From assembly GCF_009760915.1 (NCBI RefSeq), contig NZ_VIDQ01000077.1, forward strand, positions 1 to 34,870: a stretch of DNA of 34,870 bases, given 5' to 3'. The notes under the pieces are model-generated. The model did not search any database and was not told the DNA's origin. It saw only the letters and a list, made by a program, of their open reading frames with translations. Made by a program: the position numbers and the translations under genes. Each line of letters opens with the position of its first letter. Position 1 is the first letter of the stretch. Positions 7,225-14,892 of the stretch are shown in pieces. Source of the DNA: Azohydromonas aeria (GTDB taxonomy: Bacteria; Pseudomonadota; Gammaproteobacteria; Burkholderiales; Burkholderiaceae_C).

Positions 7225-8043
7225 ATGCAACGCACGCAAGCCGGCGACGTGGTCGCCACGCTGCCGCCCGCGGGCAGCAGCGACAGCCCGCTGCACCCCG
7301 CGGCTGCCAGTCCTGCCGCGGCCACCGCCCCGGGCGGCGCGCGCAAGCGCTTCCTGGAGGTGCGCGACCTGCACGCCTGGTACGGCGAGTCGCACGTGCT
7401 GCACGGCGTGGACTTCCACGTCGAGGAGGGCGAGGTGGTGACGCTGCTGGGGCGCAACGGCGCCGGGCGCACCAGCACGCTGCGCGCGATCATGGGCCTC
7501 ACCGGCAGCCGCAAGGGATCGATCAAGGTGCACGGCAACGAAACGGTGTCGTTGCCTACGCATCGGATTGCCCGGCTCGGCGTGGGCTATTGTCCCGAGG
7601 AGCGCGGCATCTTCTCCAGCCTCTCCGCGCAGGAGAACCTGATGCTGCCGCCCGTGCTCTCGCCCGGCGGCATGAGCGTGGAGCAGATCTACGCGATGTT
7701 CCCCAACCTGCGCGAGCGCGCCTCCAGCCAAGGCACGCGGCTCTCCGGCGGCGAGCAGCAGATGCTGGCCGTGGCGCGCATCCTGCGCACCGGCGCGCGG
7801 CTGCTGCTGCTCGACGAGATCTCGGAAGGCCTGGCACCCGTGATCGTGCAAAAGCTCGCCGAGATGGTGCTGGCGTTGCGCCGCCAGGGCTACACCATCG
7901 TGATGGTGGAGCAGAACTTCCGCTTCGCCGCCCCGCTGGCCGACCGCTTCATGGTCATGGAGCACGGCCGCGTGATCGAGGAATTCACCCAGGCACAGCT
8001 GCCACAGCATGCGCAAAAGCTGCGCGAATACCTGGGCGTATGA
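7225..8043 (+). CDS. livF: Branched-chain-amino-acid-type ABC importer, ATPase LivF with altered Walker A
   Basis: 272 residues; two bases after the livG stop, with GGGAG at 7210-7214. An unusual Ala/Pro-rich N-terminal extension of about 40 residues precedes the LivF core (FLEVRDLHAWYGESHVLHG). The Walker A reads GRNGAGRTSTL: the nucleotide-binding Lys is Arg (codon CGC at about 7468). Other motifs are normal for LivF: signature RLSGGEQQML, Walker B LLLLDEISEGL, and VEQNF, where LivF proteins usually have Gln instead of the switch His. Hydrolysis may thus rely mainly on LivG, or Arg may be tolerated in this subfamily; I recall RTTTL-type variants among Burkholderiales homologues but cannot check this here. 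Confidence 0.9.
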   Translation: MQRTQAGDVVATLPPAGSSDSPLHPAAASPAAATAPGGARKRFLEVRDLHAWYGESHVLHGVDFHVEEGEVVTLLGRNGAGRTSTLRAIMGLTGSRKGSIKVHGNETVSLPTHRIARLGVGYCPEERGIFSSLSAQENLMLPPVLSPGGMSVEQIYAMFPNLRERASSQGTRLSGGEQQMLAVARILRTGARLLLLDEISEGLAPVIVQKLAEMVLALRRQGYTIVMVEQNFRFAAPLADRFMVMEHGRVIEEFTQAQLPQHAQKLREYLGV

Positions 8044-8089
8044 CCGTCCGAAGCGACCCTACCGACTGACGCGACAAGGAGACCCCGAC

Positions 8090-9298
8090 ATGAACAAGCT
8101 CAAGACCCTCGCCGCCGGCTGCACCGTTGCGCTGGCATCCATGGGCAGCGCCCATGCCCAGTTCTCGGGCGACGTGATCCGCATCGGCTTCATCACCGAC
8201 ATGGGCGGCCTGTACTCGGACATCGACGGCCAGGGCGGCGCCGAGGCCATCCGCATGGCCATTGCCGACATGGGCGGCGCCATCAACGGCAAGAAGATCG
8301 AGCTGCTCACCGCCGACCACCAGAACAAGGCCGACGTGGCCGCGGCCAAGGCGCGCGAGTGGTTCGACACCCAGGGCATGGACATGCTCATCGGCGGCAC
8401 CAACTCCGGCACCAGCCTGGCCATGGCCAAGGTCGCTGCCGAGAAGAAGAAGCCCTTCATCGCCGTGGGCGCGGGCACCTCCGCGCTGACCAACGAGCAG
8501 TGCTCGCCCTACACCATCCACTGGGCCTACGACACGGTGGCGCTGGCCAAGGGCACCGGCGGCGCGGTGGTGCGCGCCGGCGGCAAGAGCTGGTACTTCC
8601 TCACCGCCGACTACGCCTTCGGCCAGGCGCTGCAGAACGACACCGCCAACGTCGTCAAGGCTGCCGGCGGCACGGTGGCCGGTTCGGTCAAGCACCCGCT
8701 GTCGGCCAGCGACTTCTCCAGCTTCCTGCTGCAGGCGCAGTCGAGCAAGGCGCAGATCCTGGGCCTGGCCAACGCCGGCGGCGACACCATCAACGCCATC
8801 AAGGCGGCCAACGAGTTCGGCATCACCAAGTCGATGAAGCTTGCGGGGCTGCTGATGTTCATCAACGACGTGCACTCGCTGGGCCTGAAGAACACGCAGG
8901 GCATGTACCTCACCGACAGCTGGTACTGGAACCGCGACGCCGAGACCCGCGCCTGGGGCCGCAAGTTCTTCGAGAAGGTCAAGCGCATGCCCTCGTCGCT
9001 GCAGGCCGGCGACTACTCGGTGGCGCTGAACTACCTGCAGGCCGTCAAGGCCGTGGGCAGCGACGACGGCGACAAGGTGATGGCGCAGCTCAAGAAGGCC
9101 AAGGTCAACGACATGTTTGCCAAGAACGGCTACGTGCGCGAGGACGGCCGCATGGTGCACGACATGTACCTCATGCAGGTCAAGACACCCGACCAGTCCA
9201 AGGAGCCCTGGGACTACTACAACGTGGTGGAGACCATCAAGGGCGACGCGGCCTTCACCACCAAGGCCGAGAGCAAGTGCGCGCTGTGGAAGCAGTGA
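8090..9298 (+). CDS. ABC importer periplasmic substrate-binding protein (LivJ/AmiC-type)
   Basis: 402 residues with a Sec signal peptide (MNKLKTLAAGCTVALASMG, cleavage after SAHA). The mature part starts QFSGDVIRIGFITDMGG and has the Peripla_BP_6 fold features: GGAEAIRMAIADMGGAINGKKIEL, AAAKAREWFDTQGMDMLIGG and LTADYAFGQALQ (quoted in short pieces). The start has a strong AAGGAG site at 8076-8081. Similar proteins with 'YLTDSWYWNRDAETRAW' are common in Betaproteobacteria beside IclR or LysR regulators; substrates in such cases are often carboxylic or aromatic acids, but nothing in the sequence fixes it. It delivers substrate to LivH/LivM. Confidence 0.9.
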   Translation: MNKLKTLAAGCTVALASMGSAHAQFSGDVIRIGFITDMGGLYSDIDGQGGAEAIRMAIADMGGAINGKKIELLTADHQNKADVAAAKAREWFDTQGMDMLIGGTNSGTSLAMAKVAAEKKKPFIAVGAGTSALTNEQCSPYTIHWAYDTVALAKGTGGAVVRAGGKSWYFLTADYAFGQALQNDTANVVKAAGGTVAGSVKHPLSASDFSSFLLQAQSSKAQILGLANAGGDTINAIKAANEFGITKSMKLAGLLMFINDVHSLGLKNTQGMYLTDSWYWNRDAETRAWGRKFFEKVKRMPSSLQAGDYSVALNYLQAVKAVGSDDGDKVMAQLKKAKVNDMFAKNGYVREDGRMVHDMYLMQVKTPDQSKEPWDYYNVVETIKGDAAFTTKAESKCALWKQ

Positions 9299-9352
9299 CA
9301 CGCTGCTGACGTAGCGCCCCGAAGCGCGCGCCGCGCGGCCCCAGCGCAGCAT

Positions 9353-9368
9353 CGCCGCCCCTGCGGCG
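9353..9368 (+). other. Hairpin between binding-protein gene and livH
   Basis: CGCCGC-CCCT-GCGGCG lies in the 109-base gap between the binding-protein gene and livH. Such hairpins often protect the abundant binding-protein mRNA or reduce read-through into permease genes. There is no T-run. Confidence 0.35.
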
Positions 9369-9407
9369 CGCCGCTTTCACAGCCACTCCACACCGGAACT
9401 CGACCTC

Positions 9408-10292
9408 GTGGAAATCTTCGGCATACCGCACCAGGCCTTCCTGGGCCAGCTCATGCTGGGCCTGGTCAACGGCTCCTTCTACGCCATGCTCAGCCTGGGG
9501 CTGGCGGTGATCTTCGGCCTGCTGGGCATCGTCAACTTCGCGCATGGCGCGCTCTACATGATCGGCGCCTACGTGGCGTGGGCCGCGCTGGAGTACCTGG
9601 GGCTGAACTACTGGGTGGCGCTGCTGCTGGCGCCGCTGGTGGTGGGGGCGCTGGGCGTGGGCATCGAGCGCACGCTGCTCAAGCAGCTCTACAAGCTCGA
9701 CCCGCTCTACGGGCTGCTGTTGACCTTCGGCCTGGCGCTCATCGCCGAAGGCCTGTTCCGCGAGCAGTTCGGCGTCTCCGGGCAGCAGTACCCGGTGCCG
9801 GACCTGCTGCAGGGCGCCACCAACCTCGGGTTCATGGTGCTGCCCAACTACCGCGCCTGGGTCATCGTCGCCTCGCTCGTGATCTGCCTGGGCACGTGGT
9901 TCCTGATCGAGAAGACGCCGCTGGGCGCGACGCTGCGCGCGGGCACCGAGAACCCGGCGCTGGTGCAGGCCTTCGGCATCAACGTGCCGGTGATGGTGAT
10001 GCTCACCTATGCCGCGGGCGCCGGCCTGGCGGCGCTGGCCGGGGTGCTGGCCGCGCCGGTGATCCAGATCACGCCGCTGATGGGCAGCAACCTCATCATC
10101 GTCGTGTTCGCGGTGGTCGTCATCGGCGGCATGGGCTCGATCCTGGGCTCCATCCTCACCGGGCTGATGCTGGGGCTGGTGGAGGGCCTGACCAAGGTCT
10201 TCTACCCCGAGGCTTCCAGCATCGTCGTGTTCGTGATCATGGCCATCGTGCTGGTGCTGCGGCCCGCCGGCCTGTTCGGCAAGGAGAAATGA
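9408..10292 (+). CDS. livH: Branched-chain-amino-acid-type ABC importer, permease LivH
   Basis: 294 residues, an inner-membrane permease with about eight hydrophobic segments. Typical LivH features are LVNGSFYAMLSLGLAVIFGL near the N-terminus, the VNFAHGALYMIGAY segment, GIERTLLK, and near the C-terminus GGMGSILGSILTGLMLGLVE, which contacts the ATPases. The GTG start at 9408 gives MEIFGIPHQAFLGQLMLG; the ribosome site is weak, and ATG at 9453 is a less likely shorter start. It overlaps livM by one base (TGATG at 10290-10294), so the two are co-translated. Confidence 0.9.
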   Translation: MEIFGIPHQAFLGQLMLGLVNGSFYAMLSLGLAVIFGLLGIVNFAHGALYMIGAYVAWAALEYLGLNYWVALLLAPLVVGALGVGIERTLLKQLYKLDPLYGLLLTFGLALIAEGLFREQFGVSGQQYPVPDLLQGATNLGFMVLPNYRAWVIVASLVICLGTWFLIEKTPLGATLRAGTENPALVQAFGINVPVMVMLTYAAGAGLAALAGVLAAPVIQITPLMGSNLIIVVFAVVVIGGMGSILGSILTGLMLGLVEGLTKVFYPEASSIVVFVIMAIVLVLRPAGLFGKEK

Positions 10293-11254
10293 TGCACGGG
10301 GCTTCTGCTGTCACCCTGCAGCGCCGCGCGCGGCTGCTGTGGCTGGTCGTGCTGGCGCTGCTGGTGGCCGCGCCTTTCATCGGGCTGTACCCGGTGTTCA
10401 TGATGAAGGCGCTGTGCTTTGCCATCTTCGCCTGCGCCTTCAACCTGCTGCTGGGCTACACGGGGCTGCTGTCCTTCGGGCACGCGGCGTTCATGGGCTC
10501 GGCGGCCTACGCCACGGGCTGGCTGGTGCGCAGCGCCGGCTGGTCGCCGGAGCTGGGGCTGGTGGCGGGCACCGTCATCGCGGCGCTGATCGGGCTGGGC
10601 GTGGGGCTCATTGCCATCCGGCGCCAGGGCATCTACTTCGCCATGATCACGCTGGCCATGGCGCAGATGGTGTACTTCGTGTGCCTGCAGGCTCCCTTCA
10701 CCGGCGGCGAGGACGGGCTGCAGGGCGTGCCGCGCGGCGATCTGTTTGGCTTCATCCCGCTGGCCGACGACGTGACGATGTACTTCCTGGTGCTGGCCGT
10801 CTTCGTGGCCGTGTACCTGGGCGTGATCCGCATCGTGCACTCGCCCTACGGGCAGGTGCTCAAGGCCATCCGCGAGAACGAGCCGCGCGCCGTCTCGCTG
10901 GGCTACGACGTGGACAAGTACAAGCTGCTGGCCTTCGTGCTGTCTACCGCCATCGCGGGCCTGGCCGGTGCGCTCAAGACGCTGGTGCTGGGCTTCGCCA
11001 CGCTGTCGGACGTGCACTGGTCGCTCTCGGGCGAGGTGGTGCTGATGACGCTGCTGGGCGGCATGGGCACCTTCGCCGGGCCGGTGCTGGGCGCCTTCAC
11101 CATCGTCGGGCTGCAGAACTTCCTGGCCGATCGCGTCGGCTCGTGGGTGACGGTGATCATCGGCGCCATCTTCGTGGTGTGCGTGGTCGCCTTCCGCCGC
11201 GGCTTCGTCGGCGAGCTGCTGGCCTGGCAGCAGCGGCGGCGCAAGGCCGCCTGA
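10292..11254 (+). CDS. livM: Branched-chain-amino-acid-type ABC importer, permease LivM
   Basis: 320 residues with about nine membrane segments. Family marks are NLLLGYTGLLSFGHAAFMG, IAIRRQGIYFAMITLAMAQM, the HSPYGQVLKAIRENEPRA loop that touches the ATPase, and LLGGMGTFAGPVLGA. Two adjacent in-frame ATG codons (10289 and 10292) are possible; the second is five bases from the AAGGAG site at 10281-10286 and is preferred. It is the last gene of the iclR-liv operon and is followed by a strong hairpin. Confidence 0.9.
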   Translation: MHGASAVTLQRRARLLWLVVLALLVAAPFIGLYPVFMMKALCFAIFACAFNLLLGYTGLLSFGHAAFMGSAAYATGWLVRSAGWSPELGLVAGTVIAALIGLGVGLIAIRRQGIYFAMITLAMAQMVYFVCLQAPFTGGEDGLQGVPRGDLFGFIPLADDVTMYFLVLAVFVAVYLGVIRIVHSPYGQVLKAIRENEPRAVSLGYDVDKYKLLAFVLSTAIAGLAGALKTLVLGFATLSDVHWSLSGEVVLMTLLGGMGTFAGPVLGAFTIVGLQNFLADRVGSWVTVIIGAIFVVCVVAFRRGFVGELLAWQQRRRKAA

Positions 11255-11272
11255 CGCGGCCTTGTGCCGCAG

Positions 11273-11293
11273 TGCCCGGGCTCTCCCCGGGCA
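11273..11293 (+). terminator. Hairpin at the end of the liv operon
   Basis: TGCCCGGG-CTCTC-CCCGGGCA is a perfect 8-bp stem 18 bases after the livM stop. It lacks a clear T-run, so termination efficiency is uncertain, but its position fits the operon end. Confidence 0.5.
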
Positions 11294-11366
11294 TCCGCCT
11301 TGCCTCCGGGACTGTGCGGCGGCCACCGGCAGGGGCCGCCGCTTCCCTACCAGCACGGAGGTGACC

Positions 11367-11771
11367 ATGGCGGCTCAGAGAATGACCAAGACGCAGGTGC
11401 CCGTGTCCTTCGGCGCCTTCAAACCCGTGGGGCACGTGGTGGTGGCCTTCCCGGACGACGAGTCGGCGCAGCAGGCCGCGCGCGCGCTGCGCAACCTGGG
11501 CTTCGGTCCGGAGGACATCCTGTTCTACACCGGCGAGGAAAACGGCCGCGAGATGCGCGAGCTGCTCGAAGGCGTCAGCGGCACGGCCGAGTTCGGCCAC
11601 GAGGTGGTGCTCATGCGCCGTTACCTGGAGCTGGCCCAGGAGGGCTGCGGCTGGCTCATCGTGTTCGCGCCCGAGGACGAGCAGGCGCTGCGCGTGAGCG
11701 AGGTGGCACACCAGCACGGCGCGCGCGTGGCCGAGCGCTACCACCGCCTGGTGGTGGAGGACATGCTCTGA
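11367..11771 (+). CDS. Conserved-looking small protein of unknown function
   Basis: 134 residues with a very good GGAGGTG ribosome site at 11357-11363. I do not recognise a named family with certainty. After a polar N-terminus, GHVVVAFPDDESAQQAARALRNLGF suggests a beta-alpha unit (quoted in part: AFPDDESAQQAARAL), then EDILFYTGEENGREM, and a C-terminal part with GCGWLIVFAPEDEQALRVSEVAHQHGARVAERYHRL. This resembles a small alpha/beta domain of the type seen in general-stress or YflT-like proteins, where an AFxDxxxAxxAxxxL segment recurs, but that is a guess. No signal peptide or membrane segment. It sits between the liv operon and ruvB, transcribed alone. Confidence 0.8.
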   Translation: MAAQRMTKTQVPVSFGAFKPVGHVVVAFPDDESAQQAARALRNLGFGPEDILFYTGEENGREMRELLEGVSGTAEFGHEVVLMRRYLELAQEGCGWLIVFAPEDEQALRVSEVAHQHGARVAERYHRLVVEDML

Positions 11772-11805
11772 GGCGACGGCGCTTGCGCGTCGCCGCCGCA
11801 GGGTT

Positions 11806-12864
<1,059 letters not shown>

Positions 12865-12870
12865 ACAGGC

Positions 12871-12876
12871 ATTATC
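12871..12876 (-). promoter_or_regulatory. Probable ruvB -10 element
   Basis: GATAAT on the minus strand ends six bases before the ruvB ATG, so transcription would start at or within a base of the start codon. No good -35 is visible (AGGGTG at best). LexA on the neighbouring box would block the start site. Confidence 0.55.
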
Positions 12877-12915
12877 GGCCGCCGTTGCCTGACCACCCTG
12901 ACTGAGGTTCGATCC

Positions 12916-13422
12916 ATGAAACGTTCGATTCCGCGCCGCGGCCTGCTGGCCGCCGCCCTGCTGCTGAGCGGTGCCGCTGCCTGGGCCGACGGTGCCATCC
13001 AGGCCCGCGACGGCTGGGCCCGCCCGACGGTAGCCGGCCAGCCTGTCGGCGCGGGCTACCTGAAGCTGCACAACACCGGCGCCACGCCCGACCGGCTGCT
13101 CGGCGCCAGCACCGGCGCCGCCGAGCGCGTGGAACTGCACAACATGTTCATGTCCGGCGACGTGATGCGCATGCGCCAGGTCGAGGCCATCGACGTGCCC
13201 GCCGGGGCGACGGTGGAGCTGGGCCCCGGCGGCCTGCACCTGATGCTCATGGGGCTGAAGGCGCCGCTGACGGCCGGCCAGCGGCTGCCGCTGGTGCTGC
13301 GCTTCGAGAAGGCGGGCGAGGTGAAGACCGAGCTGCAGGTAGGCCAGCGCGCCGCGGCCGCCGGTGCCTCCGCGCCCTCGCACCAGCACGGGCATGGCCA
13401 CGAGCGCGGCCACAAGCACTGA
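12916..13422 (+). CDS. Periplasmic copper chaperone PCu(A)C with His-rich tail
   Basis: 168 residues. A Sec/Tat-like signal (MKRSIPRRGLLAAALLLSG, cleavage after AWA) leads to the PCu(A)C (DUF461) domain: DGWARPTVAGQPVGAGYLKL, then the copper site ERVELHNMFMSGDVMRMR and GLHLMLMGLK, which supply the His and Met ligands of the H(M)x10Mx21HxM pattern. The C-terminus ends in a metal-binding tail SHQHGHGHERGHKH. These proteins bind Cu(I) and help load the CuA or CuB centres of cytochrome oxidase in the periplasm. No Sco partner is in the window. It sits on the plus strand between ruvB and ruvA, sharing a 51-base divergent promoter region with ruvB. Confidence 0.92.
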   Translation: MKRSIPRRGLLAAALLLSGAAAWADGAIQARDGWARPTVAGQPVGAGYLKLHNTGATPDRLLGASTGAAERVELHNMFMSGDVMRMRQVEAIDVPAGATVELGPGGLHLMLMGLKAPLTAGQRLPLVLRFEKAGEVKTELQVGQRAAAAGASAPSHQHGHGHERGHKH

Positions 13423-13464
13423 CCCTGCGCCGCGCGCACCACCGCGGCGGCGCGCGCCGCGATG

Positions 13465-14037
13465 TCAGCGCGACAGCGCCTTGAGCGCGAGCTTGATGCC
13501 CTCGCTCACGCCCACGTCGGCCGGCAGCGCCTTGAGCGCCGACGTGGCGTCCTTTTCCGCATAGCCCAGTGCGATGAGCGCCTGCACGATGTCGGCCTGC
13601 GCGTCGCTGGCCACGGTGGCGGGCTGGCCCAGGTCGGGGCCGAGCTTGCCCTTGAGCTCCAGCAGCAGCCGCTCGGCGGTCTTCTTGCCGATGCCCGGCA
13701 CTTTCACCAGCCTCGCGCCCTGCTGCAGGCTCACCGCCTGCGCCAGCTCCGCCACGCTCAGGCCCGAGAGCAGCGACAGCGCCATGCGCGGGCCGACGCC
13801 GCTGATGCGGATGAGCTGCCGGAACGTGGCGCGCTCCTCGGCCGTGAGGAAGCCGAAGAGCTGATGCGCGTCCTCGCGCACCACCATGTGCGTCAGCAGC
13901 GTGACGCGCTCGCCCAGCGCGGGCAACTGGTAGAAGGTGCTCATCGGCACGTCCACCTCGTAGCCGACGCCGCCGACGTCGAGCATCACCAGCGGCGGTG
14001 ACTTCTCGACCAGTTGGCCCTGCAGCCGGCCGATCAT
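13465..14037 (-). CDS. ruvA: Holliday junction DNA-binding protein RuvA
   Basis: 190 residues from MIGRLQGQLVEKSPPLVMLD. Domain I is the OB-fold (1-63); domain II has the two helix-hairpin-helix motifs, visible as LIRISGVGPRMALSLLSGL and LVKVPGIGKKTAERLLLELK; domain III (~145-190, VQALIALGYAEKDATSALKA) contacts RuvB. The tetramer holds the four-way junction. The frame extends upstream of 14037, but the extra residues are not RuvA-like and cross an intrinsic terminator. Its partner ruvB is 600 bases downstream past an opposing gene, so the two cannot be a simple operon. Confidence 0.96.
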   Translation of the reverse strand: MIGRLQGQLVEKSPPLVMLDVGGVGYEVDVPMSTFYQLPALGERVTLLTHMVVREDAHQLFGFLTAEERATFRQLIRISGVGPRMALSLLSGLSVAELAQAVSLQQGARLVKVPGIGKKTAERLLLELKGKLGPDLGQPATVASDAQADIVQALIALGYAEKDATSALKALPADVGVSEGIKLALKALSR

Positions 14038-14066
14038 GGGCGGCCTCCGCGCGGGCAGCGGACATG

Positions 14067-14090
14067 AAAAAGCGGCGCCGGTGCGCCGCT
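14067..14090 (-). terminator. Rho-independent terminator of the response-regulator gene
   Basis: Read on the minus strand: AGCGGCGC-ACCG-GCGCCGCT followed by four further T. It lies 30 bases after the response-regulator stop codon and 30 bases before ruvA, so ruvA needs its own promoter or read-through. Confidence 0.85.
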
Positions 14091-14119
14091 CACGTGGGAA
14101 ATGGAAAGGATTTTTCTGC

Positions 14120-14773
14120 TCATCGACTCCGGCCGAACAGCCCCAGCCGCTGCGCTTCCAGCGCTGCCTCGGCCCGGGAGCTGACATTCAGCTTCCTGTA
14201 GATCTGTTTCACGTAGTCAGCAATTGTGTGCCGCGACAGGTTCAGCTGGACACCGATTTCGGGCAGCGTGAAGCCCTTGGCCACGCGCAGCAGCACTTCG
14301 CTTTCGCGCTCGGTGAGCTGCACATGCGGCATCAGCGGCGCCTGCGGCTTGGCCTGCGCGGCGAAGTAGGCAATGACGCGCCGCGCGATCGAGGGCGACA
14401 GCGGCGGCTCGCCCTGGCTGATGCGCTGCAGCTGCTCGGTGATGAGCTCGCGCGGCTGTTCCTTGAGGATGTAGCCATAGGCGCCGGCCTGCAGCGCGGG
14501 GAAGAGGTGCTCGTCGTCGTCGTGGATCGTCACCACCACCGACTGCGCCTCGGGCTGCTGTTCGCGCAGCGCCGTCACCACGTCCACGCCCGAGCCGTCG
14601 GGCAGGCCCAGGTCCACCAGCGCCAGGTCGAAGCGCAGCGCCGACACCAGGCCCAGCGCATCGTGCACGCGCGCGCTCTCGGAGATTTCGGCGTTGGGGA
14701 ACACTTCCATCACCAGGCTCTTGAGCCAGGTTCGGATCTGCGGCAGGTCTTCCAGAAGCAGGATGTTCTTCAC
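14120..14773 (-). CDS. NarL/FixJ-type response regulator
   Basis: 217 residues from the GTG at 14773, which has GGAGG four bases upstream; an upstream in-frame GTG at 14791 lacks a site. Receiver domain 1-120: acidic pair Glu8-Asp9, phosphoacceptor Asp54 in LVDLGLPDG, the Thr/Ser switch position in VVVTIHDDD and Lys in YILKEQP. LuxR-type DNA-binding domain at ~145-205: LTERESEVLLRVAKGFTLPE, then LSRHTIADYVKQIYRKL. It is the partner of the kinase just upstream (119-base gap, same strand). Regulon unknown. Confidence 0.93.
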   Translation of the reverse strand: MKNILLLEDLPQIRTWLKSLVMEVFPNAEISESARVHDALGLVSALRFDLALVDLGLPDGSGVDVVTALREQQPEAQSVVVTIHDDDEHLFPALQAGAYGYILKEQPRELITEQLQRISQGEPPLSPSIARRVIAYFAAQAKPQAPLMPHVQLTERESEVLLRVAKGFTLPEIGVQLNLSRHTIADYVKQIYRKLNVSSRAEAALEAQRLGLFGRSR

Positions 14774-14892
14774 AGGGCCTCCACTGAACACGGGTTGTGT
14801 GTGTAGTTCATGGTAACAGTGGCCCTAAAAAGGGGCACCCGGGCGAGGGCCCGCGTTCGAAGGGAAGCGAGTTGCCGGGCACTTGCGGTTTG

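Noticed and set aside
12865..13419. N-terminal extension of RuvB across the copper chaperone gene
   Set aside because: The extra residues are antisense to PCu(A)C and RuvB homologues start at MSIQTDxF.
14038..14187. N-terminal extension of RuvA
   Set aside because: It would cross an intrinsic terminator and lacks similarity to RuvA; MIGRLxG is the usual start.
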